Shown piece after piece: positions 1 through 8,753 of a DNA stretch of 64,000 nucleotides. Made by a program: the position numbers and the translations under genes. Positions within the stretch are counted from its first letter, which is position 1. The number at the start of each line of letters is the position of its first letter. Below the pieces are notes generated by a model. The model saw only the letters and a program-made list of their open reading frames with translations. It did not search any database and was not told where the DNA came from. Source of the stretch: Pseudomonas sp. BMS12 (GTDB lineage: Bacteria; Pseudomonadota; Gammaproteobacteria; Pseudomonadales; Pseudomonadaceae); NCBI RefSeq assembly GCF_001592875.1, contig NZ_LSOF01000008.1, positions 50,207 through 114,206 of the forward strand. The letters are read 5' to 3'.

Positions 1-90
1 TTTTTTTTGCGTTGAGTGAGGCATGAGGCCTCAGCGCTGGACTGATCACGTGTACTTGGTCCGTGTTCGGCCGTTTTCCGTGTTTACCGA

Positions 91-647
91 TACTTCCTGT
101 TTCGCCCCGCTGGGCGACTCACTTTTCTTTGTTTGCGGATCGCCGCCCGGTGCAAAGAAAAGTAAGCAAAAGAAAGCGCCCCCCAACATCCGACCCCGCC
201 TGCGGCGGGGTTCCCTTCTTCCGGTGTCGCTCCGGGGTCCGTCACGAAGGGACGTCCCTGCCTAGGCGGCCCCGTCCTTCGTTCCTCGCTCGGCGTCCTG
301 CCTCGCGTCCCCCTGCGCAACACCTCCACTCGGCCTACTGACGGGGACCTGGGTTCCGAGTTGCTTGGGTGTTTTTCTTTCGCTCTTGGTTTTCCCATGC
401 GAACCATCAGGCAACCCCAAACGCCCCTTCAGGAGGGTGAGTGGAATCGTTGCGGAAGGGGTTGAGCGGCATGGATGCCGCGAGAGACGCGATGGGCCAT
501 GGATGGCCCTTCGCGACGTGCCCCTGGAGCGGCGATGGAGCAAATGAACCCGGAGCGAAGCGTAGGGCCGTATGCAGGGGCAAGCGTTTTGCCTACTTTT
601 CCGCGACTGGAAAAGTAGGTCGCCCAGGAAGGGCGAAACCTGAAGTG
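91..647. repeat. Dispersed-type non-coding element with hairpin-forming inverted ends
   Basis: The first 758 bases hold no convincing gene. The left end (about 92-130) and the reverse complement of the right end (about 609-647) share ACTTC, GTTTCGCCC, TGGGCGAC and ACTTTTC in the same order, so the stretch is bounded by imperfect inverted repeats of roughly 40 bp. Each end also folds locally: CTTTTCTTTG pairs with CAAAGAAAAG (122-152) on the left, and CCTACTTTTCC pairs with GGAAAAGTAGG (588-619) on the right. Short open frames inside run on both strands, overlap, and have no recognisable protein character. From memory, similar AAAGAAAAGTAAGCAAAAG strings recur between genes in many Pseudomonas genomes, so a multi-copy element is inferred. 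The T-run at 1-8 may be the tail of a terminator outside the window. I see nothing in 9-90 or 648-758. Confidence 0.55.
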
Positions 648-758
648 TCGGCCAACTCGATAAGCAGCCTTAAGCGCTTATCCCGAACCAACTGCCCGCA
701 CACAATCTTGCCAGCCCGGTATCAGAGCGCCCCAATTCCGAGATGCTCAACCGGCCTG

Positions 759-2411
759 CTAATGCCAAACCACTCCCTCGCGCCGCTCCCCCCAAGCATC
801 GAAATGCGGGCCATAGGCGCTCTCCACCGAGGCCCGCTTGATCTTCAGCGTCGGCGTCAGGAAGCCGTTTTCCACCGCCCAAACCTCGGACACCAACACC
901 AGGCCATTGAGCTGCTCGTGCTTGTCCAGCACCTGGTTGGTCTCGGCCAGCAGGCGCTGCAGGCTGACTTCCAGCTGCTCACGCACCTCGTTGCGCCCGG
1001 CCTCAGATAGCACACACAGGGCCAGCGGCTGCGGCAGACCATCACCCACCACGCAGACTTGCTCGATATGGCTGTGCACGGCCAGGCGGTTCTCGATCGG
1101 CGCAGGAGCCACGTACTTGCCCTTACTGGTCTTGAAGATCTCCTTGATCCGTCCGGTCAGACGCAGGTTGCCTTCAGCGTCCTGCTCGCCCTTGTCGCCG
1201 GTGCGCAGGAAGCCATCCTCGGTCATCGCCTCGGCAGTCTTGCCCGGCTCCTTGTAGTAGCCCTGCATGGTCGAGCCGCTGCGCACCAGCACTTCGCCCT
1301 CCTCGCTGATGCGCACCTCGACACCCGGGTTGTTCTGGCCGATCCAGCCGGACTTGAACTTGCCGGGCCTGCAGACATGCGAATAGCCGCAGTTCTCGGT
1401 CATGCCGTAGACCTCTTGCAGCTCCAGACCGAGGCGGCGATACCAGGCCAGTAGCGCATCCGGTACAGGCGCGGCCCCGGACAGGCCGAACTTCACCGCG
1501 TCCAGCCCCAGCCCGCGCAGTACCTTGCGCCCGACCAGACGGCCGATCAGCGGCAGGGACAGCAGGAAATCCAGTTTCTTGGCCGGCATTTTCGCGTACA
1601 CGCCCATCTGGAACTTGGTCCAGATTCGCGGCACGCCGAAGAACACCGTGGGCCTGGCACGGCGCAGGTCTTCGAGGAAGGTGTCCAGGCTTTCGGCGAA
1701 ATACACGGTGAGGCCGCTGTACAGCGAGTTCAGTTCGACGAACATGCGTTCGGCCACATGGCACAGCGGCAGGTAGGACAGTACGCGATCGTCCTCGCTG
1801 ACGCCGAACAACTCGGTGGCATGGCCTGCGGTGAAGCCGAAGTTGCCGAAGTTGTGCATCACGCCTTTGGGCATGCCGGTGGTGCCGGAGGTATAGATGA
1901 TGGTGGCCAGTTGTTCGGCGCCAGGCCGTGGCGTGTCCTGAATCGGCGCGCAGGCCTGCAGGTCGTTCCACTGCTTGTCGAAACTGCCTGCGGCGTGCAG
2001 CGGCAGCGCTACGGTGATGACGCCGGCCGGCAACCCTGCCGCCATGGCCTGCCAGTCGTCCAGCTTGCCGATGAACGCCACCCGTGCCTCGGCATGCTCC
2101 AACACCTGGCGCATCGACTCGGCTGTCAGGTTGGGATAGAGCGGCACCGAGACACAACCGGCCATCCAGATGGCCAGGTCGGCGACTATCCAATGGGCGC
2201 AGTTCTTCGAAATGATCGCAACCTTGCTGCCCTGCTCCAGCTCCAGGCTGCGCAGCCAGGCGGCTGCACGGCGGGCCTGCTCGCCGACTTCGGCCCAGGT
2301 CAGCTGTTGCACCTGGCCACCGCCCTGGGGCTGGATCAGGTAGGTCTTGTTCGGGTGACGCGCCTCACGCTCGAAGAACACGTCCAGCGGCAAACGGACT
2401 GCACTGGCCAC
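759..2411 (-). CDS. Long-chain acyl-CoA synthetase, AMP-binding (FadD/FAA1 type)
   Basis: Likely activates a fatty or other carboxylic acid to its acyl-CoA through an acyl-adenylate in the cytoplasm. The 550-residue protein has the ANL-superfamily P-loop YTSGTTGMPKG near residue 175, the adenylate-binding YGMTEN motif in the middle, and the hinge region TGRIKEIFKTSKGKY near 420. The start is chosen at GTG 2411, because AAGGAGG lies 4 bases upstream and the protein then begins directly before the conserved N-terminus. A TTG 14 codons further upstream (2453) has no such site. An 18-bp palindrome (2449-2466) and an AACAACAA motif beside the ribosome binding site suggest repression by a TetR-type protein and by Crc/Hfq. 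The substrate cannot be read from sequence. It probably corresponds to PA1617 of P. aeruginosa, judged by neighbourhood. Confidence 0.88.
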   Translation of the reverse strand: MASAVRLPLDVFFEREARHPNKTYLIQPQGGGQVQQLTWAEVGEQARRAAAWLRSLELEQGSKVAIISKNCAHWIVADLAIWMAGCVSVPLYPNLTAESMRQVLEHAEARVAFIGKLDDWQAMAAGLPAGVITVALPLHAAGSFDKQWNDLQACAPIQDTPRPGAEQLATIIYTSGTTGMPKGVMHNFGNFGFTAGHATELFGVSEDDRVLSYLPLCHVAERMFVELNSLYSGLTVYFAESLDTFLEDLRRARPTVFFGVPRIWTKFQMGVYAKMPAKKLDFLLSLPLIGRLVGRKVLRGLGLDAVKFGLSGAAPVPDALLAWYRRLGLELQEVYGMTENCGYSHVCRPGKFKSGWIGQNNPGVEVRISEEGEVLVRSGSTMQGYYKEPGKTAEAMTEDGFLRTGDKGEQDAEGNLRLTGRIKEIFKTSKGKYVAPAPIENRLAVHSHIEQVCVVGDGLPQPLALCVLSEAGRNEVREQLEVSLQRLLAETNQVLDKHEQLNGLVLVSEVWAVENGFLTPTLKIKRASVESAYGPHFDAWGERREGVVWH

Positions 2412-2415
2412 AGGG

Positions 2416-2432
2416 CCTCCTTGTTTGTTGTT
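2416..2432 (-). promoter_or_regulatory. Ribosome binding site overlapped by a Crc/Hfq-type CA motif
   Basis: On the minus strand the leader of the acyl-CoA synthetase reads AACAACAA (2432-2425), then AC, then AAGGAGG (2422-2416) and the GTG start. AANAANAA tracts next to a ribosome binding site are the established targets of the Hfq/Crc complex for catabolite repression in Pseudomonas. Assigning this role here is inference. Confidence 0.55.
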
Positions 2433-2448
2433 TTTGTCACAGGGAGCA

Positions 2449-2466
2449 ACCAAGCACTTGCTTGGT
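2449..2466. promoter_or_regulatory. 18-bp perfect palindrome, probable operator of the acyl-CoA synthetase
   Basis: ACCAAGCA-CT-TGCTTGGT is a perfect inverted repeat with a 2-bp centre, placed 38-55 bases before the GTG start at 2411. Size and symmetry suit a TetR-family repressor. No such regulator is encoded in the window, and the family member is unknown to me. Confidence 0.55.
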
Positions 2467-2522
2467 CGAATATTCCATGCGTCAGGAGGCGTCGCAAGTA
2501 GAGAAATGTTACAGCGGGGGTA

Positions 2523-2793
2523 CTAGGGTCTGTTGCCGTTTCGGCGCAAGCCGCGTTGCAGCGAAAAATCGCGCCAGGTTAGGCGCGGGACGCAGGTAAT
2601 GGTCATTCCCTTATCAAGTCCCGCAACGACGCATGGCGCTATTTTTCGCGCAACCCGCAGGGACGGGCCTGTTTTTTGCGCGGAACGTCGTTACTCGACG
2701 GCTCATTTGGATCACCAAACTTCGCGTCTCGCGCCTAGCTCCGCGCAAAAACAGGTTCCGTCGCGGTCGCGGCGAAACGGCAACAGGCCCTAG
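2523..2793. mobile_element. MITE-like element with CTAG target duplication
   Basis: GGTCTGTTGCCGTTTCG (from 2527) matches the reverse complement of the right end (ending 2789), GGCCTGTTGCCGTTTCG, with one mismatch. The 263-bp element is flanked on both sides by CTAG (2523-2526 and 2790-2793), which fits a 4-bp target duplication of YTAR type, as used by the IS5 subgroup. A second inner inverted repeat pairs the region around 2657-2680 (CCTGTTTTTTGCGCGG) with the region around 2743-2768 (CCGCGCAAAAACAGG). The element holds no transposase or credible gene, so it would be non-autonomous. It ends 4 bases after the sixA stop codon. The family assignment is inference. Confidence 0.6.
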
Positions 2794-2796
2794 GCT

Positions 2797-3249
2797 CTAG
2801 CTCGGGTGATGCAGAGCGGCGAGGTGCATCAGGCCGGGCACCAGGTCGCCGTCGAGCTCCACCAGGCTGGCCGTGCTCAGGCCCAACGACTGTTGCAGGT
2901 GACCATGCAGCAGCAGCCCCGAGAGACTGCCCAGCAGCGGGTTGTGGCTGACCAGCAGGCACTCGCCGGGATAGGCGTCGAGATGGCTGGCCGCCAGACG
3001 CGGCGAATCGTCAGGGGTGGCCCATTCGACCGTGGTCAGCGGCAGGCTCAGGCCGAGGCTTTCGCGCACCAGCTCGGCGGTCTGCTGGGCTCGCAGATAA
3101 GGGCTGACCAGGATGTGCGCCAGCGCCCGGCCCCGTAAGTGCTCGGCACTTTTGCGCACTTCCTTGCGGCCGCGCTCGGTCAGGGCGCGCTCCGCGTCGT
3201 TACGTGCACGCGGTTCGGCCTCGCCGTGGCGCAGCAGCCACAGGGTCAC
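2797..3249 (-). CDS. sixA: Phosphohistidine phosphatase SixA
   Basis: A histidine-phosphatase-superfamily enzyme of 150 residues. The RHG motif sits at residues 7-9 (LLRHGEAEP), and the second catalytic histidine lies in LLVSHNPLL. SixA removes phosphate from histidine; in E. coli it acts on Hpt domains and on the NPr protein of the nitrogen phosphotransferase system. The start is GTG 3249, which overlaps the stop of the upstream DUF4389 gene as GTGA, so the two are translationally coupled. Longer readings from further upstream would run antisense-like through the DUF4389 gene and are rejected. The length is slightly below the E. coli protein. The stop codon abuts the MITE-like element, which therefore occupies the 3' flank of this operon. 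Confidence 0.87.
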   Translation of the reverse strand: MTLWLLRHGEAEPRARNDAERALTERGRKEVRKSAEHLRGRALAHILVSPYLRAQQTAELVRESLGLSLPLTTVEWATPDDSPRLAASHLDAYPGECLLVSHNPLLGSLSGLLLHGHLQQSLGLSTASLVELDGDLVPGLMHLAALHHPS

Positions 3250-3593
3250 AGCTTGGGTTCTTCGTCGCGTACCGGGTGCGGCGCCGGCGGAATGCTGTGC
3301 GGCTCGTTGTCTTCCGGCGCACGCGGGGTCGGCCAGTCCGCGAAGGGCCAGGGTTTCTCCTCGCTGTTGAAGGTGCCGAAGCGACCGATCTGCTGCAGGT
3401 ACTGGCTGAGACTGTCGCCGAAACCCTGCAGGCTGCCATTCGGCGCGCCGTAGAACAGGCGATAACCGAGCTGCACGAGCACCACCACGGCCAGGACGAT
3501 TTCCGCCAGTTGCCAGACGATGGCAAAGATCACCATCCACAGAACGCGCAAGCCGATGGACTCGCGCTCCAGCACCTTGTTCTCTTCAGTCAT
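3246..3593 (-). CDS. DUF4389 membrane protein
   Basis: A 115-residue protein with one long hydrophobic stretch (about residues 15-43, rich in I, V, L and A), followed by LGYRLFYGAPN and a polar, proline-rich tail. This layout matches the DUF4389 family of small inner-membrane proteins of unknown function found between gpsA and sixA in pseudomonads. It lies 14 bases after gpsA and overlaps sixA by 4 bases (GTGA), so the three genes are probably one transcript. The conserved part is the membrane segment and the motif after it; the C-terminal tail looks disordered. No enzymatic residues can be recognised. Confidence 0.75.
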   Translation of the reverse strand: MTEENKVLERESIGLRVLWMVIFAIVWQLAEIVLAVVVLVQLGYRLFYGAPNGSLQGFGDSLSQYLQQIGRFGTFNSEEKPWPFADWPTPRAPEDNEPHSIPPAPHPVRDEEPKL

Positions 3594-3607
3594 GTCGCTC
3601 TCCTCAC

Positions 3608-4630
3608 TCAGAATCCGCTGGGGGAAATGAAGTCTACGTCGGTCTTAGGGTCGCCGCTCATCAGCGCACCGATGACCTGAGCCAGTGTGCGCCCCTCGAA
3701 CAGAATGGCATGCAGGCCCGCCACCAGGGGCATGTAGACCTGCAGCTCCTCAGCCTTGCTCTTGAGCACCTTGAGGGTGTTGACCCCCTCGGCCACTTCT
3801 CCCAGGCGCGCAACCGCGTCGTCCAGCGAGAGCCCCTCGCCCAGCGCATGGCCGACCTGGAAGTTGCGGCTCTTCGGCGATGAGCAGGTGACGATCAGGT
3901 CGCCCACCCCGGCCAGGCCAAGGAAGGTCATGGGGTTGGCGCCCAGGGTAACGGCGAAGCGGGTCATCTCGGCCAGGGCGCGGGTGATCAGCATGCTCTT
4001 GGTGTTCTCGCCCATGCCCAGTGCCGCTGCCATGCCGGCGATGATGGCGTAGACATTCTTCAGCGCCCCGCCCAGTTCGACGCCGAAGCTGTCGCCGCTG
4101 GCATAGACGCGGAAAGTGCCGCCATGCAGGGCCTGCTGCACGCGCTGGCAGAGTTCCTCATCCTCACTGGCGATCACCGTGGCGGTCAGCGCATGTTCGG
4201 CGACCTCACGGGCCAGATTGGGCCCGGACAACACGCCGATACGCGCCTGCGGGGCGACTTCGGCGAGAATCTGACTCATCAGCTTGAAGCTCTCGGCCTC
4301 GATGCCCTTGGTGGTGCTCACCAGCAGCTTGCCGGCCAGAGCAGTGGCCACTGGCTGCAGCGCCTGACGCAGGCCGGCAGAAGGAATGGCGACGAAGACC
4401 AGTTCGCAGGCGGCCAGGGTTACGTCCAGATCGGTGACCGGTTCGACACCGTCGTGCAGTTTGATGCCCTTGAGGTAGCGCGGGTTCTCGCGCTGACTGC
4501 GCATGGCCGCAGCCTGCTCGGGGTCGCGCATCCACTGCAGGACGCGCTGGCCGTTTTCGGCCAGGAGATTGGCTATCGCGGTGCCGAAGCTGCCACCGCC
4601 CAGAACTGCAACGGGTTGTTGCTCGGTCAT
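3608..4630 (-). CDS. gpsA: Glycerol-3-phosphate dehydrogenase [NAD(P)+]
   Basis: Reduces dihydroxyacetone phosphate to sn-glycerol 3-phosphate, the backbone of membrane phospholipids, using NAD(P)H in the cytoplasm. The 340-residue protein starts [16 protein letters not shown], with the Rossmann glycine motif at residues 11-16, and continues with the conserved GALKNVYAI segment, which contains the catalytic lysine, and the [12 protein letters not shown] motif. The start is ATG 4630; an in-frame start 7 codons upstream adds residues without family resemblance. It leads the gpsA-DUF4389-sixA operon. The neighbouring hybrid kinase and fabAB on the other strand place phospholipid precursor and fatty acid genes side by side, as in P. 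aeruginosa. Confidence 0.96.
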   Translation of the reverse strand: MTEQQPVAVLGGGSFGTAIANLLAENGQRVLQWMRDPEQAAAMRSQRENPRYLKGIKLHDGVEPVTDLDVTLAACELVFVAIPSAGLRQALQPVATALAGKLLVSTTKGIEAESFKLMSQILAEVAPQARIGVLSGPNLAREVAEHALTATVIASEDEELCQRVQQALHGGTFRVYASGDSFGVELGGALKNVYAIIAGMAAALGMGENTKSMLITRALAEMTRFAVTLGANPMTFLGLAGVGDLIVTCSSPKSRNFQVGHALGEGLSLDDAVARLGEVAEGVNTLKVLKSKAEELQVYMPLVAGLHAILFEGRTLAQVIGALMSGDPKTDVDFISPSGF

Positions 4631-4871
4631 AGGATTTCCATAACAGGCCATTACTGGCGAATGGCGGCATTATCACGAAGCCTTGGCCGAGCGGCCAGCC
4701 CAAATGAGCCGGGCCAGGCCAAATGCCGTGGATGTGCGCTGGAAATCAGAGAAGCCTCAGTTAACATGCGACCCTTATGCCAAAGAACAGGGCCGTTTCC
4801 CGGGCACCCCGGCTCAGCGCGGCGAAACAAGAAAACAGCGACATCCGTCAGCTCCAGGAGAACGAGCTTTC

Positions 4872-6806
4872 ATGACCTTCGGGCGCAACTGGGACATCCA
4901 TACCCGCACCCAACTGATCAGCGTCGGCCCAGCCCTGTTGCTGACACTCTTGCTGACGGGCTTCTTCACCTACTCACGACTGCAGGATCTGCGCCAGGAG
5001 CTCAATCACACCGGCCAGCTGATCGCCGACCAGCTCGCCCCCGCCGCCGAGTACGGAGTGCTGGCCGACAATCCGCAAGCGATCGAAGGCCTGCTGCGCG
5101 CCACGCTGAAAACGCCGCATGTGCGCTTCCTCGAAGTGCGCGACCGCAGTGAGAACATCCTCGTCTATGTCGAACAGGGCGGAAGCGCACCAGCCGCTCA
5201 CGTCGAGGTTTTTCACGCTCCTATTCGCCTGCAACGCCCCTTGCAGGAGGACGACCTGAGCGAACCGGCCAACCTCGCGCTGCAAACCGGCGACGACTAT
5301 CTGGGACGGGTCGTGGTGGGTATGTCCGACGAGGCCTTCAGCAACCGCCAGCAGGCCATTCTGCTGAAAGCCACCATCCTGGCACTGGTCGCCCTGGTCC
5401 TGACCTTCTTCCTGGCCCGCCAACTGGCCCGTCGCCTGGCACAACCGATCAGCGGCATGGGCAGGGCCCTGCAGGCGATCAAGGCCGGTAACTACAACAC
5501 CCAACTGCCGGAGAGCGATGCCGGCGAACTGGGTGATCTGGCCCGCCATATCAACAGCCTGGCCAGCGAACTGCAGAGCGCCAGCCGCGAGCAGCAAGAC
5601 GCCATGCAGCAGCTGATCCAGACCCGTGAGGAAGCCGAGCAGGCGAGCCGCGCCAAGTCCGACTTCCTGGCGATGATGAGCCACGAGCTGCGTACCCCGA
5701 TGAATGGCGTGCTGGGCATGCTGCAGCTGCTGGAAACCACCGAGATGAACCAGGAGCAGGCCGAGTACGCGGCACTGGCCACCGAGTCCACCGAGCATCT
5801 GCTCAAGGTGATCAACGACATCCTCGACTTCTCCCGCATCGAACGCGGGGCGCTGGAGCTGGAGCGCATCCCCTTCAGCCTGCTGGAACTGCTGCAGGGC
5901 TCCATTCAGGTGTTCCAGCACAGCGCCCAGCAACGCGGCCTACGCCTGCGTCTGGACGCCCAGGAGGGCCTGGAGGAGCTAGAGGTACAAGGCGATCCGA
6001 CACGTATCCGGCAGATCCTGGTCAACCTGCTGGGCAACGCGCTGAAGTTCACCGAAGAAGGCGGCATCCGCATCGAAGTGCGCTGGCAGCCGCTGGACAA
6101 CGAGGTACTGTGGCTCACCTGCGCCGTCCACGACAGCGGTATCGGTATCGCCCCGCAGCGCCTGGAGCACATGTTCGATGCCTTCCAGCAGGCCGACACC
6201 TCAATTTCCCGTCGTTATGGTGGCACCGGCCTGGGCCTGTCCATCGCCCGCACCCTGGCCGAGCGCATGGGGGGCACCCTGCATGCCGACAGTGACGAGG
6301 GCATCGGCTCGGTATTCACCCTGGAAATCCCCCTGCCATTCAGCCCCCGCCGCGACAGTGAAATGTTGCACGAAGTGTCTGACGGCCACTACGGCGAAGG
6401 CCAGGAAGTGCTGCTGGTGGAGGACAACCCGGTCAACCAGACGGTGATCGAAGCCATGCTGCGCAGCCTCGGCTACCGCGTCGTGCTGGTCGGCGACGGC
6501 GCCCAGGCCGTGCAGCAATTCGATGCACGGCGCTTCGCCGCAGTGCTGATGGATTGCCGCCTGCCACTGCTGGATGGTTACGAGGCAACCCGGCAGATTC
6601 GCCACAACTCACCGCATTGCGGCACACCGATCATCGCGCTGACCGCCAATGCCCTGCAGGGTGATCGCGAGGCCTGCCTGCAAGCCGGTATGAACGATTA
6701 TCTGGCCAAGCCCTTCAAACGGGCAGACCTTGAGCGAATGCTGCTGCGCTGGCTGGGCAAATACAGCCCGAGCAACGCAGGAGTGCTAGAGTCGGGCGAA
6801 GGGTGA
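4872..6806 (+). CDS. Hybrid sensor histidine kinase/response regulator (PA1611-like)
   Basis: A 644-residue inner-membrane hybrid kinase. In order: transmembrane segment 1 (about 15-36), a periplasmic region of about 125 residues, transmembrane segment 2 (about 163-185), HAMP, HisKA with the phospho-accepting His271 in [11 protein letters not shown], HATPase with an N-box near 375-390 and GGTGLGLS, then a receiver domain (about 512-630) with Asp561 in LMDCRLP. There is no Hpt domain, so phosphate must pass to a separate Hpt protein. Its position next to fabA-fabB and its length match PA1611 of P. aeruginosa, which is reported to contact RetS and feed the HptB branch of the Gac/Rsm network. 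The start is ATG 4872, with AGGAG about 13 bases upstream; the open frame further upstream lacks domain content. Confidence 0.87.
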   Translation: MTFGRNWDIHTRTQLISVGPALLLTLLLTGFFTYSRLQDLRQELNHTGQLIADQLAPAAEYGVLADNPQAIEGLLRATLKTPHVRFLEVRDRSENILVYVEQGGSAPAAHVEVFHAPIRLQRPLQEDDLSEPANLALQTGDDYLGRVVVGMSDEAFSNRQQAILLKATILALVALVLTFFLARQLARRLAQPISGMGRALQAIKAGNYNTQLPESDAGELGDLARHINSLASELQSASREQQDAMQQLIQTREEAEQASRAKSDFLAMMSHELRTPMNGVLGMLQLLETTEMNQEQAEYAALATESTEHLLKVINDILDFSRIERGALELERIPFSLLELLQGSIQVFQHSAQQRGLRLRLDAQEGLEELEVQGDPTRIRQILVNLLGNALKFTEEGGIRIEVRWQPLDNEVLWLTCAVHDSGIGIAPQRLEHMFDAFQQADTSISRRYGGTGLGLSIARTLAERMGGTLHADSDEGIGSVFTLEIPLPFSPRRDSEMLHEVSDGHYGEGQEVLLVEDNPVNQTVIEAMLRSLGYRVVLVGDGAQAVQQFDARRFAAVLMDCRLPLLDGYEATRQIRHNSPHCGTPIIALTANALQGDREACLQAGMNDYLAKPFKRADLERMLLRWLGKYSPSNAGVLESGEG

Positions 6807-6824
6807 GAAGGTTCACGGCGTCTG

Positions 6825-6840
6825 GTTTACAAGTGTTCAC
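6825..6840. promoter_or_regulatory. Palindrome upstream of fabA, candidate DesT-type operator
   Basis: GTTTACAAGTGTTCAC is symmetric as GT-NN-ACA-NN-TGT-NN-AC, centred about 120 bases before fabA. In P. aeruginosa the TetR-family acyl-CoA sensor DesT represses fabAB through a palindrome in this region. That this is the same site is inferred from position and form, not from a remembered exact consensus. Confidence 0.5.
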
Positions 6841-6951
6841 AAACCGCTGTGACTTTCACCATGGCGCATCAGTCTACGACTAGTCTGCCGCGATACAAGA
6901 ATGCCTGCGGCACAGCTTAGCCCCGCCAAGGGGGACCATTGAGGAGTTCGC

Positions 6952-7467
6952 ATGACCCAGCAAAACGCCTATTCCCGGGAAGAATTGCTCGCCTGCAGCC
7001 GCGGCGAACTGTTTGGCCCAGGTAATGCGCAATTGCCCGCCCCCAACATGCTGATGATGGACCGCATCGTTCATATCAGCGACACCGGCGGCAAATACGG
7101 CAAGGGCGAAATCGTCGCCGAACTCGATATCAGTCCCGACCTGTGGTTCTTTGGCTGCCACTTCGAAGGCGATCCGGTAATGCCGGGCTGCCTGGGCCTC
7201 GACGCCATGTGGCAGCTGGTCGGCTTCTACCTTGGCTGGCAAGGCAACCCGGGCCGCGGCCGCGCCCTGGGTTCGGGTGAAGTGAAGTTCTTCGGCCAGG
7301 TCCTGCCGACCGCCAAGAAGGTCACCTACAACATCCATATCAAACGCACCATCAACCGCTCGCTGGTGCTGGGCATCGCCGACGGCAGCGTCAGCGTCGA
7401 CGGCCGCGAAATCTACAGCGCCGAAGGCCTGCGCGTTGGCCTGTTTACCTCTACCGACAGCTTCTGA
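6952..7467 (+). CDS. fabA: 3-hydroxydecanoyl-ACP dehydratase/isomerase
   Basis: Catalyses dehydration of 3-hydroxydecanoyl-ACP and isomerisation of trans-2- to cis-3-decenoyl-ACP, the branch point for anaerobic-type unsaturated fatty acid synthesis. The 171-residue cytoplasmic protein matches the usual length. The active-site pair falls at His70 ([10 protein letters not shown]) and Asp84 ([10 protein letters not shown]), the same numbers as in E. coli. The start ATG 6952 follows GAGGAG. It lies 12 bases before fabB, and the two form the classical fabAB operon. A palindrome at 6825-6840 in the upstream gap may bind the acyl-CoA-sensing repressor that controls this operon in pseudomonads. Confidence 0.97.
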   Translation: MTQQNAYSREELLACSRGELFGPGNAQLPAPNMLMMDRIVHISDTGGKYGKGEIVAELDISPDLWFFGCHFEGDPVMPGCLGLDAMWQLVGFYLGWQGNPGRGRALGSGEVKFFGQVLPTAKKVTYNIHIKRTINRSLVLGIADGSVSVDGREIYSAEGLRVGLFTSTDSF

Positions 7468-7479
7468 AGGACATTCCGC

Positions 7480-8697
7480 ATGCGTCGCGTCGTGATCACT
7501 GGCCTGGGCATCGTTTCCTGCCTGGGCAATGACAAAGAAACCGTTTCCGCCAACCTGCGCGCCAGCAAGGCGGGCATCCGTTTCAACCCGAGCTACGCCG
7601 AGATGGGCCTGCGCAGTCATGTCAGCGGCTCCGTCGAGCTGAATCTGGAAGAGCTGATCGACCGCAAACTGCTGCGCTTCATGGGTGATGCCGCGGCCTA
7701 CGCCTACCTGTCCATGGAACAGGCGATCGCCGACGCCGGCCTCACCCCCGAGCAGGTCTCCGACCCGCGCACCGGTCTGATCGCCGGCTCCGGCGGTGCC
7801 TCCACGCTGAACATCATGGAAGCCGTCGACACCCTGCGCGAGAAAGGCGTCAAGCGCATCGGCCCATACCGCGTCACCCGCACCATGGGCAGCACCGTGT
7901 CGGCCTGCCTGGCCACGCCGTTCAAGATCAAGGGCGTGAACTACTCCATCTCCTCGGCCTGCGCCACCAGCGCACACTGCATCGGCCAGGCCATGGAACA
8001 GATTCAGCTGGGCAAGCAGGATGTGGTCTTCGCCGGCGGCGGCGAAGAAGAGCACTGGAGCCAGAGCTGCCTGTTCGACGCCATGGGCGCCCTCTCCACC
8101 CAGTACAACGAGTCCCCGGAAAAGGCCTCGCGCGCCTATGACGCCAAGCGTGACGGCTTCGTCATCGCCGGCGGCGGCGGAATGGTGGTGGTCGAGGAGC
8201 TGGAGCACGCGCTCAAGCGTGGCGCCAAGATCTACGCGGAAATCGTCGGCTACGGCGCGACCTCCGACGGCTACGACATGGTTGCCCCGAGCGGCGAAGG
8301 TGCCGTGCGCTGCATGCAACAGGCGCTGGCCACCGTCGACACTCCGATCGACTACCTGAACACCCACGGCACCTCCACGCCGGTGGGTGACGTCGCGGAA
8401 ATCCGCGGTGTACGCGAAGTGTTCGGCGACAAGGCCCCGGCCATCAGCTCCACCAAGAGCCTGTCCGGCCACTCCCTGGGCGCTGCTGGCGTGCAGGAAG
8501 CGATCTACTGCATGCTGATGATGGAAGGCAACTTCATCGCCGGCTCGGCCAACATCGACGAGCTGGACCCGGAAGTCGCCGACATGCCGATCCAGGGCAA
8601 GACTCGCGAGAACGTCGAGCTCACCACCGTGATGAGCAACAGCTTCGGCTTCGGCGGCACCAACGCCACGCTGGTACTGAAGCGCTTCAAGGGCTGA
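7480..8697 (+). CDS. fabB: 3-oxoacyl-ACP synthase I
   Basis: Condensing enzyme that elongates cis-3-decenoyl-ACP made by FabA, committing carbon to unsaturated fatty acids. The 405-residue protein shows the thiolase-fold catalytic triad: Cys161 in [10 protein letters not shown], His296 in [11 protein letters not shown] and His331 in SGHSLGAAG. The C-terminal SFGFGGTNA glycine-rich motif is intact. It is translated from ATG 7480, 12 bases after fabA, and the operon ends at a strong hairpin (8713-8739). A 609-residue open frame on the opposite strand across fabAB is a GC-rich shadow. Confidence 0.97.
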   Translation: MRRVVITGLGIVSCLGNDKETVSANLRASKAGIRFNPSYAEMGLRSHVSGSVELNLEELIDRKLLRFMGDAAAYAYLSMEQAIADAGLTPEQVSDPRTGLIAGSGGASTLNIMEAVDTLREKGVKRIGPYRVTRTMGSTVSACLATPFKIKGVNYSISSACATSAHCIGQAMEQIQLGKQDVVFAGGGEEEHWSQSCLFDAMGALSTQYNESPEKASRAYDAKRDGFVIAGGGGMVVVEELEHALKRGAKIYAEIVGYGATSDGYDMVAPSGEGAVRCMQQALATVDTPIDYLNTHGTSTPVGDVAEIRGVREVFGDKAPAISSTKSLSGHSLGAAGVQEAIYCMLMMEGNFIAGSANIDELDPEVADMPIQGKTRENVELTTVMSNSFGFGGTNATLVLKRFKG

Positions 8698-8712
8698 TCC
8701 TGGCCACACATG

Positions 8713-8739
8713 AAAACGGCGCCCTCGGGCGCCGTTTTT
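8713..8739. terminator. Bidirectional terminator between fabB and the DUF3859 gene
   Basis: CGGCGCCC pairs with GGGCGCCG around a TC loop, with A4 on the left and T5 on the right, so it can end transcription on both strands. Confidence 0.85.
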
Positions 8740-8753
8740 GTTTCAGCCGTATA

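Noticed and set aside
23..1010. Several overlapping open frames on both strands at the left end
   Set aside because: They lie in the hairpin-ended element or antisense to the acyl-CoA synthetase, have low-complexity Arg/Pro/Ser-rich composition, and match no family I know.
3250..3540. N-terminal extension of sixA
   Set aside because: The extra residues are Arg/Ala-rich and overlap the DUF4389 gene; the conserved phosphatase start with GTGA coupling is at 3249.
6880..8709. 609-codon open frame on the minus strand across fabA-fabB
   Set aside because: Shadow of the GC-rich third codon positions of fabAB; composition is repetitive Gly/Ala/His/Asp without domain character.
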